64,000 nt of DNA from Nodosilinea sp. E11 (GTDB lineage: Bacteria; Cyanobacteriota; Cyanobacteriia; Phormidesmidales; Phormidesmidaceae), in the NCBI RefSeq assembly GCF_032813545.1, contig NZ_CP136520.1, forward strand, positions 3,404,001 through 3,468,000. Reading direction: 5' to 3'. Numbering within the stretch: the first letter of the stretch is position 1; each line of letters starts with the position of its first letter. A model generated the notes under the pieces. It ran no database searches. It was given only the letters and a program-made list of their open reading frames with translations, and was not told where the DNA came from. This document shows positions 44,310 through 53,900 of the stretch, piece after piece. The position numbers were made by a program, and so were the translations under genes.

Positions 44310-45428
44310 ATGAATCAAGGAATTGACCTACAGGGTAGCTTCGTCAATACCCTAGTTGATCTGGGGTTACCCGCTGGAGCGGCTAAAGCCCTGTGGCTAC
44401 CTCTGCCCATGGTGGTCATTCTGGTTGGGGCCACGGTAAGTATCTTTGTGACGGTATGGCTAGAACGCAAGATTTCTGCCGCCGCTCAGCAGCGGATTGG
44501 GCCAGAATTTGCCGGTCCCCTGGGCACCCTCCAGGCCGCCGCCGACGGCATCAAGCTGATTTTTAAAGAAGACATTACCCCCGCCAAGGCCGACCCCATT
44601 CTGTTTACCCTGGGGCCTGCGATCGTGGTGATTCCGGTCTTTTTGTCCTACCTCATTGTGCCCTTTGGCCAAAATCTGGTGATTACCGACATCGGCGTGG
44701 GCATCTTCCTCTGGATTGCCCTCTCCAGCATCGCCCCCATTGGCCTATTGATGTCGGGCTATTCCTCCAACAATAAGTACTCCCTACTGGGAGGGTTGCG
44801 AGCGGCGGCCCAGTCCATCAGCTACGAAATTCCCATGGCCCTGGCGGTATTAGCGGTGGTGCTAATGTCCAATAGCCTGAGCACCATCGACATTGTCAAC
44901 CAGCAGTCGGGCTACGGCATCCTGGGCTGGAACATCTGGCGGCAACCGGCTGGGTTCTTGATCTTCTGGATCGCGGCCCTGGCGGAGTGCGAGCGTTTGC
45001 CCTTTGACCTCCCCGAGGCCGAAGAAGAGCTGGTGGCGGGCTACCAGACCGAATATACCGGCATGAAGTTTGGCCTGTTTTATGTGGGTTCCTACGTCAA
45101 CCTGGTGCTGTCGGCGCTGATCGTCTCCATCCTTTACCTGGGCGGTTGGGAATCGCCGGTTTCGGTTAGCTGGTTAGCTAGTCTGATTGGGGTGAGCGAA
45201 ACCACTCCCTGGCTCCAGGTGATTACCGCCTCCTTAGGCATCATGATGACCTTGTTTAAGGCCTATGCCCTGGTCTTTATTGCCGTGCTGCTGCGGTGGA
45301 CCGTGCCCCGCGTTCGCATTGACCAGCTGCTCGACTTTGGCTGGAAGTTTTTGCTGCCGGTTTCTCTGGTGAACCTGCTGCTGACGGCAGCGCTCAAGCT
45401 CACCTTTCCCATGGCCTTTGGTGGCTAG
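44310..45428 (+). CDS. ndhA: NAD(P)H-quinone oxidoreductase subunit 1 (NdhA)
   Basis: Membrane subunit of thylakoid NDH-1, next to the quinone site, homologous to NuoH. Seen: [39 protein letters not shown] as the hallmark region (around residues 50-90), [62 protein letters not shown], and eight hydrophobic segments. Length 372 aa, normal. First of ndhA-ndhI-ndhG-ndhE. Confidence 0.97.
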   Translation: MNQGIDLQGSFVNTLVDLGLPAGAAKALWLPLPMVVILVGATVSIFVTVWLERKISAAAQQRIGPEFAGPLGTLQAAADGIKLIFKEDITPAKADPILFTLGPAIVVIPVFLSYLIVPFGQNLVITDIGVGIFLWIALSSIAPIGLLMSGYSSNNKYSLLGGLRAAAQSISYEIPMALAVLAVVLMSNSLSTIDIVNQQSGYGILGWNIWRQPAGFLIFWIAALAECERLPFDLPEAEEELVAGYQTEYTGMKFGLFYVGSYVNLVLSALIVSILYLGGWESPVSVSWLASLIGVSETTPWLQVITASLGIMMTLFKAYALVFIAVLLRWTVPRVRIDQLLDFGWKFLLPVSLVNLLLTAALKLTFPMAFGG

Positions 45429-45514
45429 CCCCGAGCCACTGCCTTACCCTATAGGTAGGGATGACTAGCACTACCCCACTCAATCACCTGTAAAACTCTG
45501 GAGGTCACCCCCCC

Positions 45515-46153
45515 ATGCTGGGTTTTCTCAAACAAGTCAGCGACTACGCCAAAGAAAGCTTACAGGCGGCCAAATACATCGGCCAGGGGCTGTCTGTTAC
45601 CTTCGACCACATGAGCCGCCGCCCGGTCACGGTGCAGTATCCCTACGAGAAGCTAATTCCCTCTGAGCGGTTTCGAGGGCGGATTCACTTTGAGTTTGAT
45701 AAGTGTATTGCCTGTGAGGTTTGCGTACGGGTGTGCCCAATCAACCTACCGGTGGTTGACTGGGAATTTGACAAAGCTACAAAGAAAAAAGATCTTAAGC
45801 ACTACAGCATTGACTTTGGAGTATGCATTTTTTGCGGCAACTGCGTCGAGTATTGCCCCACCAACTGCCTTTCCATGACCGAAGAGTATGAGCTAGCCAG
45901 CTACGATCGCCACGAACTCAACTACGACAACGTGGCCCTCGGTCGTTTGCCCTACAAGGTCACCCAAGATCCGATGGTGACTCCCATGCGAGAGTTGGCC
46001 TACCTGCCTAAGGGTGTAATGGATCCCCACGATTTGCCCCCCAACGCGCGGCGGGCTGGGCAAATGCCTCAGGAGATTTTAGAAGCAGCCAAGGCCAAGG
46101 AAACCGCTGAGGCCAAACTCGAAGCGAAGGGCGATGCCACCAAAGCCGACTGA
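45515..46153 (+). CDS. ndhI: NAD(P)H-quinone oxidoreductase subunit I (NdhI)
   Basis: Peripheral FeS subunit of NDH-1 that passes electrons to the quinone site, homologous to NuoI. Seen: two 4Fe-4S motifs, [12 protein letters not shown] and [17 protein letters not shown], and an N-terminal amphipathic stretch ([15 protein letters not shown]). Length 212 aa; the C-terminal 40 residues are Ala/Lys/Glu-rich and variable. GGAGG sits before the ATG. It follows ndhA by 86 bases. Confidence 0.97.
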   Translation: MLGFLKQVSDYAKESLQAAKYIGQGLSVTFDHMSRRPVTVQYPYEKLIPSERFRGRIHFEFDKCIACEVCVRVCPINLPVVDWEFDKATKKKDLKHYSIDFGVCIFCGNCVEYCPTNCLSMTEEYELASYDRHELNYDNVALGRLPYKVTQDPMVTPMRELAYLPKGVMDPHDLPPNARRAGQMPQEILEAAKAKETAEAKLEAKGDATKAD

Positions 46154-46263
46154 GGCACCGGATGCACCGCGGGAAGAATGCGCCAGGGGAAGTTCCGTGG
46201 TACATTCGCCTAAGCTAAAACCACTGCTGCAATAGCTCGATTTTTTATCAGGAGTTCAGGATT

Positions 46264-46878
46264 GTGACGCTAGCGGAAGGGGTACAACTCGTTGCCTTTG
46301 GCATACTGACCGCGATGACGCTGGGGGGTGCTCTGGGCGTGGTGTTGCTAGATAACATTGTCTACTCAGCGTTTTTGCTGGGAGGTGTGTTTACCAGCAT
46401 GTCGGGCCTATACATTTTGCTCAACGCTGGCTTCGTGGCGGCGGCTCAGGTGCTGGTGTACGTGGGTGCAGTCAGTGTGCTGATCCTATTCGGTATCATG
46501 CTGGTCAATAAGGAGCAGCCGTTTGTGGCCGTGAAGCAGGCCTGGGTTGGCAAGGTCGCCACTGGGGCGGTCTGTGCTGGCTTGTTTGCCTTACTCACTA
46601 TCTCCACATTAAATACACCCTGGGCGATCTCAACCGAGGTGCCAACTGGCGATATGGCGACCGTGACAATCGGCATTCACTTCTTCACCGATTACCTGCT
46701 GCCCTTTGAGCTGGCTTCGGTGCTGCTATTGATTGCCCTGATTGGTGCGATCGTGCTGGCTCGGCGCGAATTTATCCCCGACGTTGCCCCTGGATCGCCT
46801 GAGTCTGAAGCCTTACAGCTACCTGAACGGCCCCGTGAACTGGTGTCGTCGATCGCATCTCCTGACACGGAGAGCTAG
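46264..46878 (+). CDS. ndhG: NAD(P)H-quinone oxidoreductase subunit 6 (NdhG)
   Basis: Membrane subunit of NDH-1, NuoJ homolog. Seen: LGVVLLDNIVYSAFLLGGVF, the conserved AAAQVLVYVGAVSVLILFGIMLV, and a final membrane segment ELASVLLLIALIGAIVLARRE; five hydrophobic segments in all. Length 204 aa. The start is GTG 46264, with AGGAG about eight bases upstream. Between ndhI and ndhE. Confidence 0.95.
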   Translation: MTLAEGVQLVAFGILTAMTLGGALGVVLLDNIVYSAFLLGGVFTSMSGLYILLNAGFVAAAQVLVYVGAVSVLILFGIMLVNKEQPFVAVKQAWVGKVATGAVCAGLFALLTISTLNTPWAISTEVPTGDMATVTIGIHFFTDYLLPFELASVLLLIALIGAIVLARREFIPDVAPGSPESEALQLPERPRELVSSIASPDTES

Positions 46879-47006
46879 TTAGCCCCTGAACCTGCATTGT
46901 GGGTTTAAGCTACGTCGATGGGGCATTGGCTAACTTTGCGATCGCTATTTTAAGCCCGAGACTCAGCCCGAAACTAGTCAAGATCAAAACGGATTGTTCT
47001 TCAGCT

Positions 47007-47312
47007 ATGCAACTTGAGTATTTTCTGCTGACCGCTGCCGCCCTGTTCTGTATTGGCATTTATGGCCTAGTCACCAGCCGCAACGTGATTCGAGTGCTGA
47101 TGTCCATTGAGCTGATGCTCAACGCGGTCAACCTGAATTTGATGGCATTTTCTAACTACCTCGATCCGGTAGGTATTAATGGCCAGGTGTTTGCCGTGTT
47201 TGTAATTAGTATCGCCGCCGCCGAAGCCGCGGTGGGGCTAGCGATCGTGCTCTCGATTTACCGCAACCGAGACACCGTTGATATGGAGCAGTTCAACCTG
47301 CTGAAGTGGTAA
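47007..47312 (+). CDS. ndhE: NAD(P)H-quinone oxidoreductase subunit 4L (NdhE)
   Basis: Membrane subunit of NDH-1, NuoK homolog. Seen: LYGLVTSRN-like [30 protein letters not shown] with the conserved glutamate, and [26 protein letters not shown] with the second glutamate. Length 101 aa is the family size from ATG 47007; an upstream frame start at 46899 adds 36 unsupported residues. Confidence 0.96.
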   Translation: MQLEYFLLTAAALFCIGIYGLVTSRNVIRVLMSIELMLNAVNLNLMAFSNYLDPVGINGQVFAVFVISIAAAEAAVGLAIVLSIYRNRDTVDMEQFNLLKW

Positions 47313-47365
47313 GCGCAAAACCCGTTTTACAATACGTAGGGTGCCCTTAGCATTGGCGGGCTGTT

Positions 47366-48286
47366 GTGCAACTTGATCAAGTGATTATTGTCCATAAGGC
47401 TGGCAATCGGCTGAGCCAGCAGTGGGCCGAGAAGTGCGCTAAGCAGATTGAAAGCCTAGGCGGAAAGGTGCTGCGCGGCCCCAGTGGGCCGAAAGACAAT
47501 CCCTATCCGGTATTTTTGGCTTCGGTTAGCCAGCCCATTAACCTGGCAATTGTGTTTGGGGGAGATGGCACCGCTCTGACAGCAGCGCGCAATTTGGCCG
47601 CAGAAAATATCCCGATTTTGGCGGTCAATATTGGCGGCCATTTGGGCTTTTTGACCGAAAGCTCTGAGGCGATGGATGACACAGAGGCGGTGTGGGAACG
47701 GCTGCTGAGCGATCGCTTTGCCGTCCAGCGGCGCATGATGCTCCAGGCTTGCATCTATGCAGGCAACCGCACCAATTTAGAACCCCTGAGCGAGGTATAC
47801 CTGGCCCTCAACGAGATGGCGATCAAGCCCGCCTCCCCCGATCGCATGATCACCTCCATGCTCGAAATGGAGATTGACGGCGAAGTGGTCGATCAGTATC
47901 AGGGCGATGGCCTGCTGATTAGCACCCCTACGGGCTCTACCGGCTACACCGTGGCCGCTGGGGGGCCAATCATTCATCCTGGCATGGATGCGATCGTGGT
48001 CACGCCTATTTGCCCCCTCAGTCTGTCGAGTCGCCCCATTGTGCTGCCGCCGGGGTCAGTCGTCAGCGTCTGGCCCCTGGCCGACCCCGATCTGACGACC
48101 AAGCTGTGGACCGATGGGGTGATGGGTACGGCCATTTGGCCAGGGCAGCGGGTCGATGTGCGGATGGCCGACGCGATGGCCAAGTTCATCATTCTGCGGC
48201 AAGATTATTCCTACTATGGCACCCTGCGCAACAAGCTGAACTGGGCAGGCACCCGCATCAGCTACGCGAACAACCATAGAAATTAG
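47366..48286 (+). CDS. nadK: NAD(+) kinase
   Basis: Phosphorylates NAD to NADP. Seen: VFGGDGTALTAARNLA near residue 70, the conserved VNIGGHLGFLTE, ALNEMAIKPASPDRM with the NE motif near 155, GDGLLISTPTGSTGYTVAAGGPIIHPGMDAIVVTPICP, and a C-terminal WTDGVMGTAIWPGQ. Length 306 aa. The start is GTG 47366. It follows ndhE by 53 bases and may be cotranscribed. Cyanobacteria usually have two paralogs, so which one is open. Confidence 0.95.
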   Translation: MQLDQVIIVHKAGNRLSQQWAEKCAKQIESLGGKVLRGPSGPKDNPYPVFLASVSQPINLAIVFGGDGTALTAARNLAAENIPILAVNIGGHLGFLTESSEAMDDTEAVWERLLSDRFAVQRRMMLQACIYAGNRTNLEPLSEVYLALNEMAIKPASPDRMITSMLEMEIDGEVVDQYQGDGLLISTPTGSTGYTVAAGGPIIHPGMDAIVVTPICPLSLSSRPIVLPPGSVVSVWPLADPDLTTKLWTDGVMGTAIWPGQRVDVRMADAMAKFIILRQDYSYYGTLRNKLNWAGTRISYANNHRN

Positions 48287-48316
48287 GCCAGGCACTAGGC
48301 CAAGCAATAGAAAAAA

Positions 48317-48619
48317 TCAAGAACTATGGCGATCGCGCTGAATATCGTAGATCGCCTTTTCCCAGCACCACTGCTCGCTGTGGTGGGGGTTACGCAACTG
48401 CACCTGCTCGACTAAGCGTTCGGCAACGGCGCGGTTGCCGCCAACCAAGCGCAGGAGCTGGCGCTCAGTACGACTCCGTACGGGCCGCGACGGCGCAACC
48501 GTGGCCGAGGCTGGAGACTTGGGGCGGTGACGACTGCTCTTCAGTTGGGGCTGGCGACGTCTGAGCCAGACCACTAGAGCAATAATCAGCGCGATCGCCA
48601 GTAGTAGAGATAAATCCAT
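48317..48619 (-). CDS. small membrane-anchored hypothetical protein, 100 aa
   Basis: I do not recognise a named family. Seen: a single N-terminal hydrophobic segment (LLLAIALIIALVVWL) followed by RRR, a basic Ser/Pro-rich linker, and a conserved-looking C-terminal region (LLRLVGGNRAVAERLVEQVQ, then WCWEKAIYDIQRDR). This suggests an anchored protein with its C-terminal domain in the cytoplasm. It is convergent with nadK, 30 bases apart. Confidence 0.65.
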   Translation of the reverse strand: MDLSLLLAIALIIALVVWLRRRQPQLKSSRHRPKSPASATVAPSRPVRSRTERQLLRLVGGNRAVAERLVEQVQLRNPHHSEQWCWEKAIYDIQRDRHSS

Positions 48620-48863
48620 GGGTGCAGGTCAAACGTTCTTAGGGTTCTGGATGTCCTAACCCGGTGATTATGGCTATAACTGTTCTACCCAAAACTCCCC
48701 GTCCCTGGTGCTGCTTCAGACTCTGATGCCACTAAACTCCCAGGGTTTGCTAGGCTTAGGAATGTATCTGGTCTAGCCTAAACCCTGGGGTTACATTGGG
48801 GCAACAACCCCCTGCTACCGGGTTAGGTAAGCGTTATCGTCCCTCATTTGCGCGCCGCTACCC

Positions 48864-49385
48864 ATGCCAAGAACCCAACGCAACGACAACTTCATCGACA
48901 AGTCCTTCACCGTAATGGCTGACATGATCTTAAAGATGATGCCTGCCAAAAAGAGCGAGAAAGAGGCCTTTGCCTACTACCGTGATGGCATGTCGGCCCA
49001 GGCCGATGGGGAATATGCCGAGGCGATGGAAAACTACCGCGAAGCCCTCATCCTCGAAGAAGAGCCCTACGACAAGAGCTTCATTCTCTACAACATGGGT
49101 CTAATCCACGCCAGCAACGGTGAGCACGAAATTGCCCTAGAGAAGTACCAGGAAGCCCTCGAACTCAACCCCCGCCTGTGCCAAGCACTCAACAACATTG
49201 CGGTAATTTATCACTACAAGGGCGAACAGGCCGAAGCTAGCGGTGACACCGACGCCGCCGAAAATTTCTTTGACGAAGCCGCCCGCTACTGGCTAGAGGC
49301 GATCACGATCGCGCCCAACAACTACATCGAAGCCCAAAACTGGATGAAGAACACGGGCCGCATGAAGAATGACATTTTCTTCTAG
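48864..49385 (+). CDS. ycf3: photosystem I assembly protein Ycf3
   Basis: TPR protein on the thylakoid surface that assists assembly of PSI, binding PsaA and PsaD. Seen: an N-terminal [21 protein letters not shown], then three TPR units: [40 protein letters not shown] and [20 protein letters not shown], ending in [15 protein letters not shown]. Length 173 aa, standard. A dispersed-repeat palindrome follows it. Confidence 0.97.
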   Translation: MPRTQRNDNFIDKSFTVMADMILKMMPAKKSEKEAFAYYRDGMSAQADGEYAEAMENYREALILEEEPYDKSFILYNMGLIHASNGEHEIALEKYQEALELNPRLCQALNNIAVIYHYKGEQAEASGDTDAAENFFDEAARYWLEAITIAPNNYIEAQNWMKNTGRMKNDIFF

Positions 49386-49409
49386 GCAAAACTTCCAGAG
49401 CACGGCCCG

Positions 49410-49430
49410 TAGGGTGGGCACTGCCCACCA
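49410..49430. repeat. dispersed GTGGGCA palindrome, copy 1
   Basis: GTAGGGTGGGCACTGCCCACC, with arms GTGGGCA and TGCCCAC around one base. The reverse complement of its left two thirds recurs at 61047-61062. Confidence 0.6.
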
Positions 49431-49558
49431 CCTCTCCCTCGCCTGGTAAGCCTAACTTTTGCCGAGCTTCCCTCACCCCGCTAACGGTGGGTTTGGAATT
49501 ACCGCATTTCATCTCCTGATCCACCAAACCTCAGTTCTCCTTTCTAAACTCCTTTCCC

Positions 49559-49840
49559 ATGATTGATCTCGAACAGGTCCGCAAAGTTGCGCTTCTGGCC
49601 CGCCTAGAACTGTCCACCGAAGAAGAAGACCAGTTCACCGGTCAGCTCAGCGGTATTCTCGACTACGTTGAGCAGCTTAAAGAACTCGACACCGACGCTG
49701 TAGAACCCACCACCCGCGCCATTGAACTCAACAACATTACCCGCACCGATCGCCTAGAAAGCTTTGGCGATCGCGACACCATGCTCAACTGTGCCCCCGA
49801 TCGCGAAGACGATTTCTTCAGGGTGCCAAAGATTCTATAG
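49559..49840 (+). CDS. gatC: Asp-tRNA(Asn)/Glu-tRNA(Gln) amidotransferase subunit GatC
   Basis: Small subunit that stabilises the GatAB amidotransferase, which converts Glu-tRNA(Gln) to Gln-tRNA(Gln). Seen: VRKVALLARLELSTEEEDQFTGQL, ILDYVEQLKELDTDAVEPTT, and APDREDDFFRVPKIL, a nearly consensus 93-aa GatC. gatA and gatB are not in the window. Confidence 0.95.
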   Translation: MIDLEQVRKVALLARLELSTEEEDQFTGQLSGILDYVEQLKELDTDAVEPTTRAIELNNITRTDRLESFGDRDTMLNCAPDREDDFFRVPKIL

Positions 49841-49905
49841 GGCTAATGCTCTAGGCCCCAGTCGGCTGACTGCGCGTAGAAGCCGGTACCGAGTACCTGC
49901 AACCC

Positions 49906-50376
49906 TCAAAATATGATGATTGCGGCTAAAGCACCTGCTAAGACCCCATAGCAGCAGGCCAGCAGCGCTTTAAAGGAGCCTCGGTACTTGTATCGCCATA
50001 GCATGGAAGCTAGCGTAAACGAGTAAAGTAGCTCTTCGATCGGGAAATAGGCGGTCTGATTGTTTAGATCGATGCCCAATACCAGCATCGTCCAAAATAG
50101 AAAAATGACAAAGCTGTTGATAATGGGAGCCCGGCTTTCTCGAGTGGGCACCTGAAGCCGGGCAATAAACCCTAGATAGACCAAAACGGTGAGGGGAAAC
50201 AGTGCCGCTGCCAGGCTGCGAACGCCTGACCCGGTAGAATAATCGAAGGCGAAGACTACGCTAGAAAATAGCTGGTATAGCAAAAAGCCGACCGCTAAAA
50301 ATAGCACAAAGAAGCTTACCAGCCCTTTCGAGCCCTTAGTCCAGTCGCTAGAGGATTGCCGGGGGCGAGACTGCAT
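49906..50376 (-). CDS. hypothetical polytopic membrane protein, 156 aa
   Basis: No named family recognised. Seen: four to five hydrophobic segments (LVSFFVLFLAVGFLLYQLF; LAAALFPLTVLVYLGFIARL; IINSFVIFLFWTMLVLGIDL; a final LLACCYGVLAGALAAIIIF), and a soluble EELLYSFTLASMLWRYKYRG loop. The ATG at 50376 starts with Gln/Ser-rich residues; a longer frame to 50523 looks unconserved. It is convergent with gatC. Confidence 0.6.
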   Translation of the reverse strand: MQSRPRQSSSDWTKGSKGLVSFFVLFLAVGFLLYQLFSSVVFAFDYSTGSGVRSLAAALFPLTVLVYLGFIARLQVPTRESRAPIINSFVIFLFWTMLVLGIDLNNQTAYFPIEELLYSFTLASMLWRYKYRGSFKALLACCYGVLAGALAAIIIF

Positions 50377-50969
50377 AGTAAACCTCAAAAATGGCTGAGT
50401 TGGCGATGACGGTAATACTTGGCTTACCCGTTCAAGGGATGCGTTAAATGATTGATACGTCAAATGACCTTTAGGTGCCCACATAGGATGGGTAACCTTT
50501 AGCCTAATGCAGACCAAACTCAAGGGAGATCCAAAGGCTGCATTTGTGCTTCGTGCTCACCTGTATTTCTGGTCATCGCTGTAGATTAACAGGTTTTTAG
50601 AGTTGATTTTACCGCCCAATGGGTAGATTGTTGGCCCTATAGGCTTTTGGGTCAAACATCGACATCAGGCTAAATCTGGCCTGCCGCTTCAGCTAGACAA
50701 ACTGCTCTCCAATTTGAGCGGGCGTGAGTAGTAGCTTTGTTCTGCAAAGAAACAAGGCCAGTGGTGTCGAGCCACCGCGATCGCAGCAGCTGACGCTAAG
50801 ATAAATGAGATACTCTGCCCTTGGTGGGTGTTGATTAAGACAGCGATTTGGGGCAAAAAATAGGTTAAGGCGATGCGGTTCTACACTCATCTTTTTTCTT
50901 TTTCCCTAGATGCTGTGTTGCCTACGGATGGTTGTCCCTGTTTACCTTCCATGGATTGCTTAACCGCTA
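50377..50969. other. 593-base divergent region before the hybrid kinase
   Basis: Nothing coding was convincing; a 65-codon minus-strand frame near 50693-50890 has no conserved features. It includes one GCGATCGC-like site. It probably holds promoters for the divergent genes on either side. Confidence 0.5.
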
Positions 50970-53900
50970 ATGCCTCCAGTGCCCTCACCCAACCACGAAT
51001 CGGGACGTTTAGAAGCCCTGCGGCGATATAACATTCTAGATACTCCGCCCGAGCCTGGATTCGATCGCATCACAGCTTTGGCGGCCCGCTTATTTAATGC
51101 TCCCACGGCCCTCATTTCGCTAGTCGATGAATCGAGAGCTTGGTTCAAGTCGTCCTACGGTTTTGACCGCCAGTCAATCCAGCGCCATAACTCTATTTGT
51201 AACTATGCTCTGCTGTCTGATCAGGTGCTAGTGATTCCTGACTTGAGCCAAGATCAGCGCTTTGTCGATCACCCTCTGGTGCAGCATGGGCCTAGGGTTC
51301 GCTTTTACGCTGGGGCACCGCTGCTCAGCCAGGACGGCTTTAACCTCGGCACCCTTTGCATCCTCGATACTCAGCCCCGCGATCAATTTACCGACGATCA
51401 GCGGTTGGTCTTGGCTGATCTGGCTGCTATGGTCGTCGATGAGCTCGATTTGCGCCTAGCCGCCCACCGGGTAGCCGAAATTGATGCGGCCTTGCTGGCG
51501 GTAACCCAGGGGGTTTCAGCGCAAACGGGGGTAGCTTTTTTCGAGGCGCTAGTGCAGCACTGCACCCAGGCCTTGGGGGTCGACTATACCTACATTGGCT
51601 TGGTCAGCGGTGACGCGCCAGCGTCAATTCAAACGATCGCGGCCTGTACTCCGGCGGGCATGGCCGACAGGTTTGACTATCTACTGCACCATACTCCCTG
51701 TGAGCAGGTGTTGCTCAAGCGCAGTCTGTGTTGCTATCCCAGCGGGGTGAGGGCACAATTCCCCGAAGCTTTGCTGCTCAAGCCTTTGGGGATCGACAGC
51801 TATGCGGCAATGCCATTTTTTGATGCCCAGGGCCAACCTTTGGGCCTGTTGGGGATAATGGATAGTAAGCCCCTAGCCAACGTGCAGCTGACGGAAACCC
51901 TGCTGCCTATTTTTGCTCTGCGCATCAGTGCCGAACTAGAGCGCCAGCAGACCGATGTGGCCCGGCAGCAGGTACAGCAAGACTTAGAGCACCTCGTCAC
52001 CCAGCGTACGACCGAATTGTCTCAAGCTAATCAACGCCTACAGCTTGAAATTGCTGAGCGCAAGCACACCGAAGTTGCCCTCAAAAAAGAGCAGGAAATG
52101 CTGAAGGTGGTGCTAGAACATGTGCAAGCGGGGATTGTGGCCTGTGATAAAGCGGGTATTTTGACCCTCTTTAATCAAGCGGCCAAAAACTTTCATGGTC
52201 TACCAGAATCTCCTATTCCCCCTGACAAGTGGGCCAACTACTACGATCTCTATCTCGTCGATGGTCAAACCCCGATGCCCCAGCAGGCGATTCCGCTGTT
52301 TCGCGCCCTGAGTGGGGAACGGGTTAACAATGCCGAAATGGTGATTGCCCCCCATGGGGGGATCGCCCGAACGCTGTTGGCCAGCGGGCAGGCGATCGCC
52401 GATGTCGATGGCCAAAACCAGGGGGCGGTGGTGGTGATGCACGACATCACCGAGCGTAAGCAGATCGAAGACGCGCTGCGAGCCAGCGAAGCCCAGCTCT
52501 CTAGTATTTTCGAAACCATTCCCAATGGCATTGTGATCCTTGACCAATCGGGGCAACTGATCACCGCTAACTCCGCCGCTGAAGAGATGTTTCGGTTGAG
52601 TCGCAGTGAGCTGGCAGGACGAGCCTATAACGATCTGGCCTGGGCCATTACGGCAGTCGACGGGGCTCCCTTTGCCGAGGCCGATCTGCCCTTTAGCCAG
52701 GTCATGCGCACGGGGAAAGCGGTCTATGGGGTTGAGTTGGCGGTGACCCACGCCGATGGCACCCAATCTATTCTCTGTGTCAACGCTTCGCCTCTAGTCG
52801 ATGCTGACAACAATCTAAGTCAGGTGGTGATGTCGATTAGCGACATTAGCGATCGCACCCGGTCAGAAGCCATTCTGCAAGCTTCAGAAGAACGCTATCG
52901 ATCGGTGATTGAAACGGTGGCCGAAGGCATTGTGCTGCAACATGCTGACGGCAGTATTTTTACCTGTAACGCTAGCGCAGAGTCTATTTTAGGCCTTACC
53001 ACTGAGCAGATGGTGGGCCGCAGTTCCCTAGATCCTCGCTGGGCCGCCATTCGTGAAGATGGGTCGCCGTTTCCGGGCGATCAGCATCCGAGCATGATTA
53101 CCCTGAGTACTGGAGACCCCCAGACTAATGTGGTGATGGGCGTCTGCAAACCCGACGGCACCCTGACCTGGATCTCAATCAACAGTCGGCCGTTGTTTCA
53201 TCCCAACGACCCTATCCCCTACGCGGTGGTAGCCTCTTTCTTTGACATTACCGATCGCAAACTAGCCGAAGCTGAGCGCACTCAGCTAATTCGCGAACAG
53301 GCCGCCCGCCTAGAGGCTGAGGCCGAGCAGTTTCGATCGGCGCTGCTGGTCGATATCAGTACCCTTTTGGCGTCTTTACTAGACCATAGCCACACCCTGG
53401 AGCGGGTGGCTCAGCGAGTGGTGCCGGTGTTTGCCGACTGGTGCACCATCGATTGGGTAACCTCCGATCAAACGCTGGAACGTATAGCTGTGGCCCACTG
53501 TGACCCCGCTAAGGTAGACCTAGGCTGGCAACTCTACCGGCAATATCCCCAGCCCCTCAATGCCCCAGAGGGAGTGCCAAAGGTATTGTGCACAGGGCAA
53601 ACCCGTCTGCTCACCAATATGACCGACGGGGCGCTAGCGGCGATCGCCCAAGATCCAGAGCACCTGCGCCTGCTCCGGGAACTGGGGCTTAAGTCCGGCA
53701 TCATAGCGCCGCTGATCGCGCGCGGCCAGACCCTGGGTGTGATCTCCTTTGTGACCGCCGAATCTGATCGGCACTACACCCCAGCCGATCTGGCCCTGGC
53801 TGAAAACGTTGCCCACCAGGTAGCGATCGCTATCGACAATTCCCGTCTTTACCAAGCAGAGCAGACAGCCCGCAGCGAAGCCGAATCGGCCAACCGCATC

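Noticed and set aside
50693-50890. 65-codon minus-strand frame in the region before the hybrid kinase
   Set aside because: No conserved segment, no Shine-Dalgarno and mixed composition.
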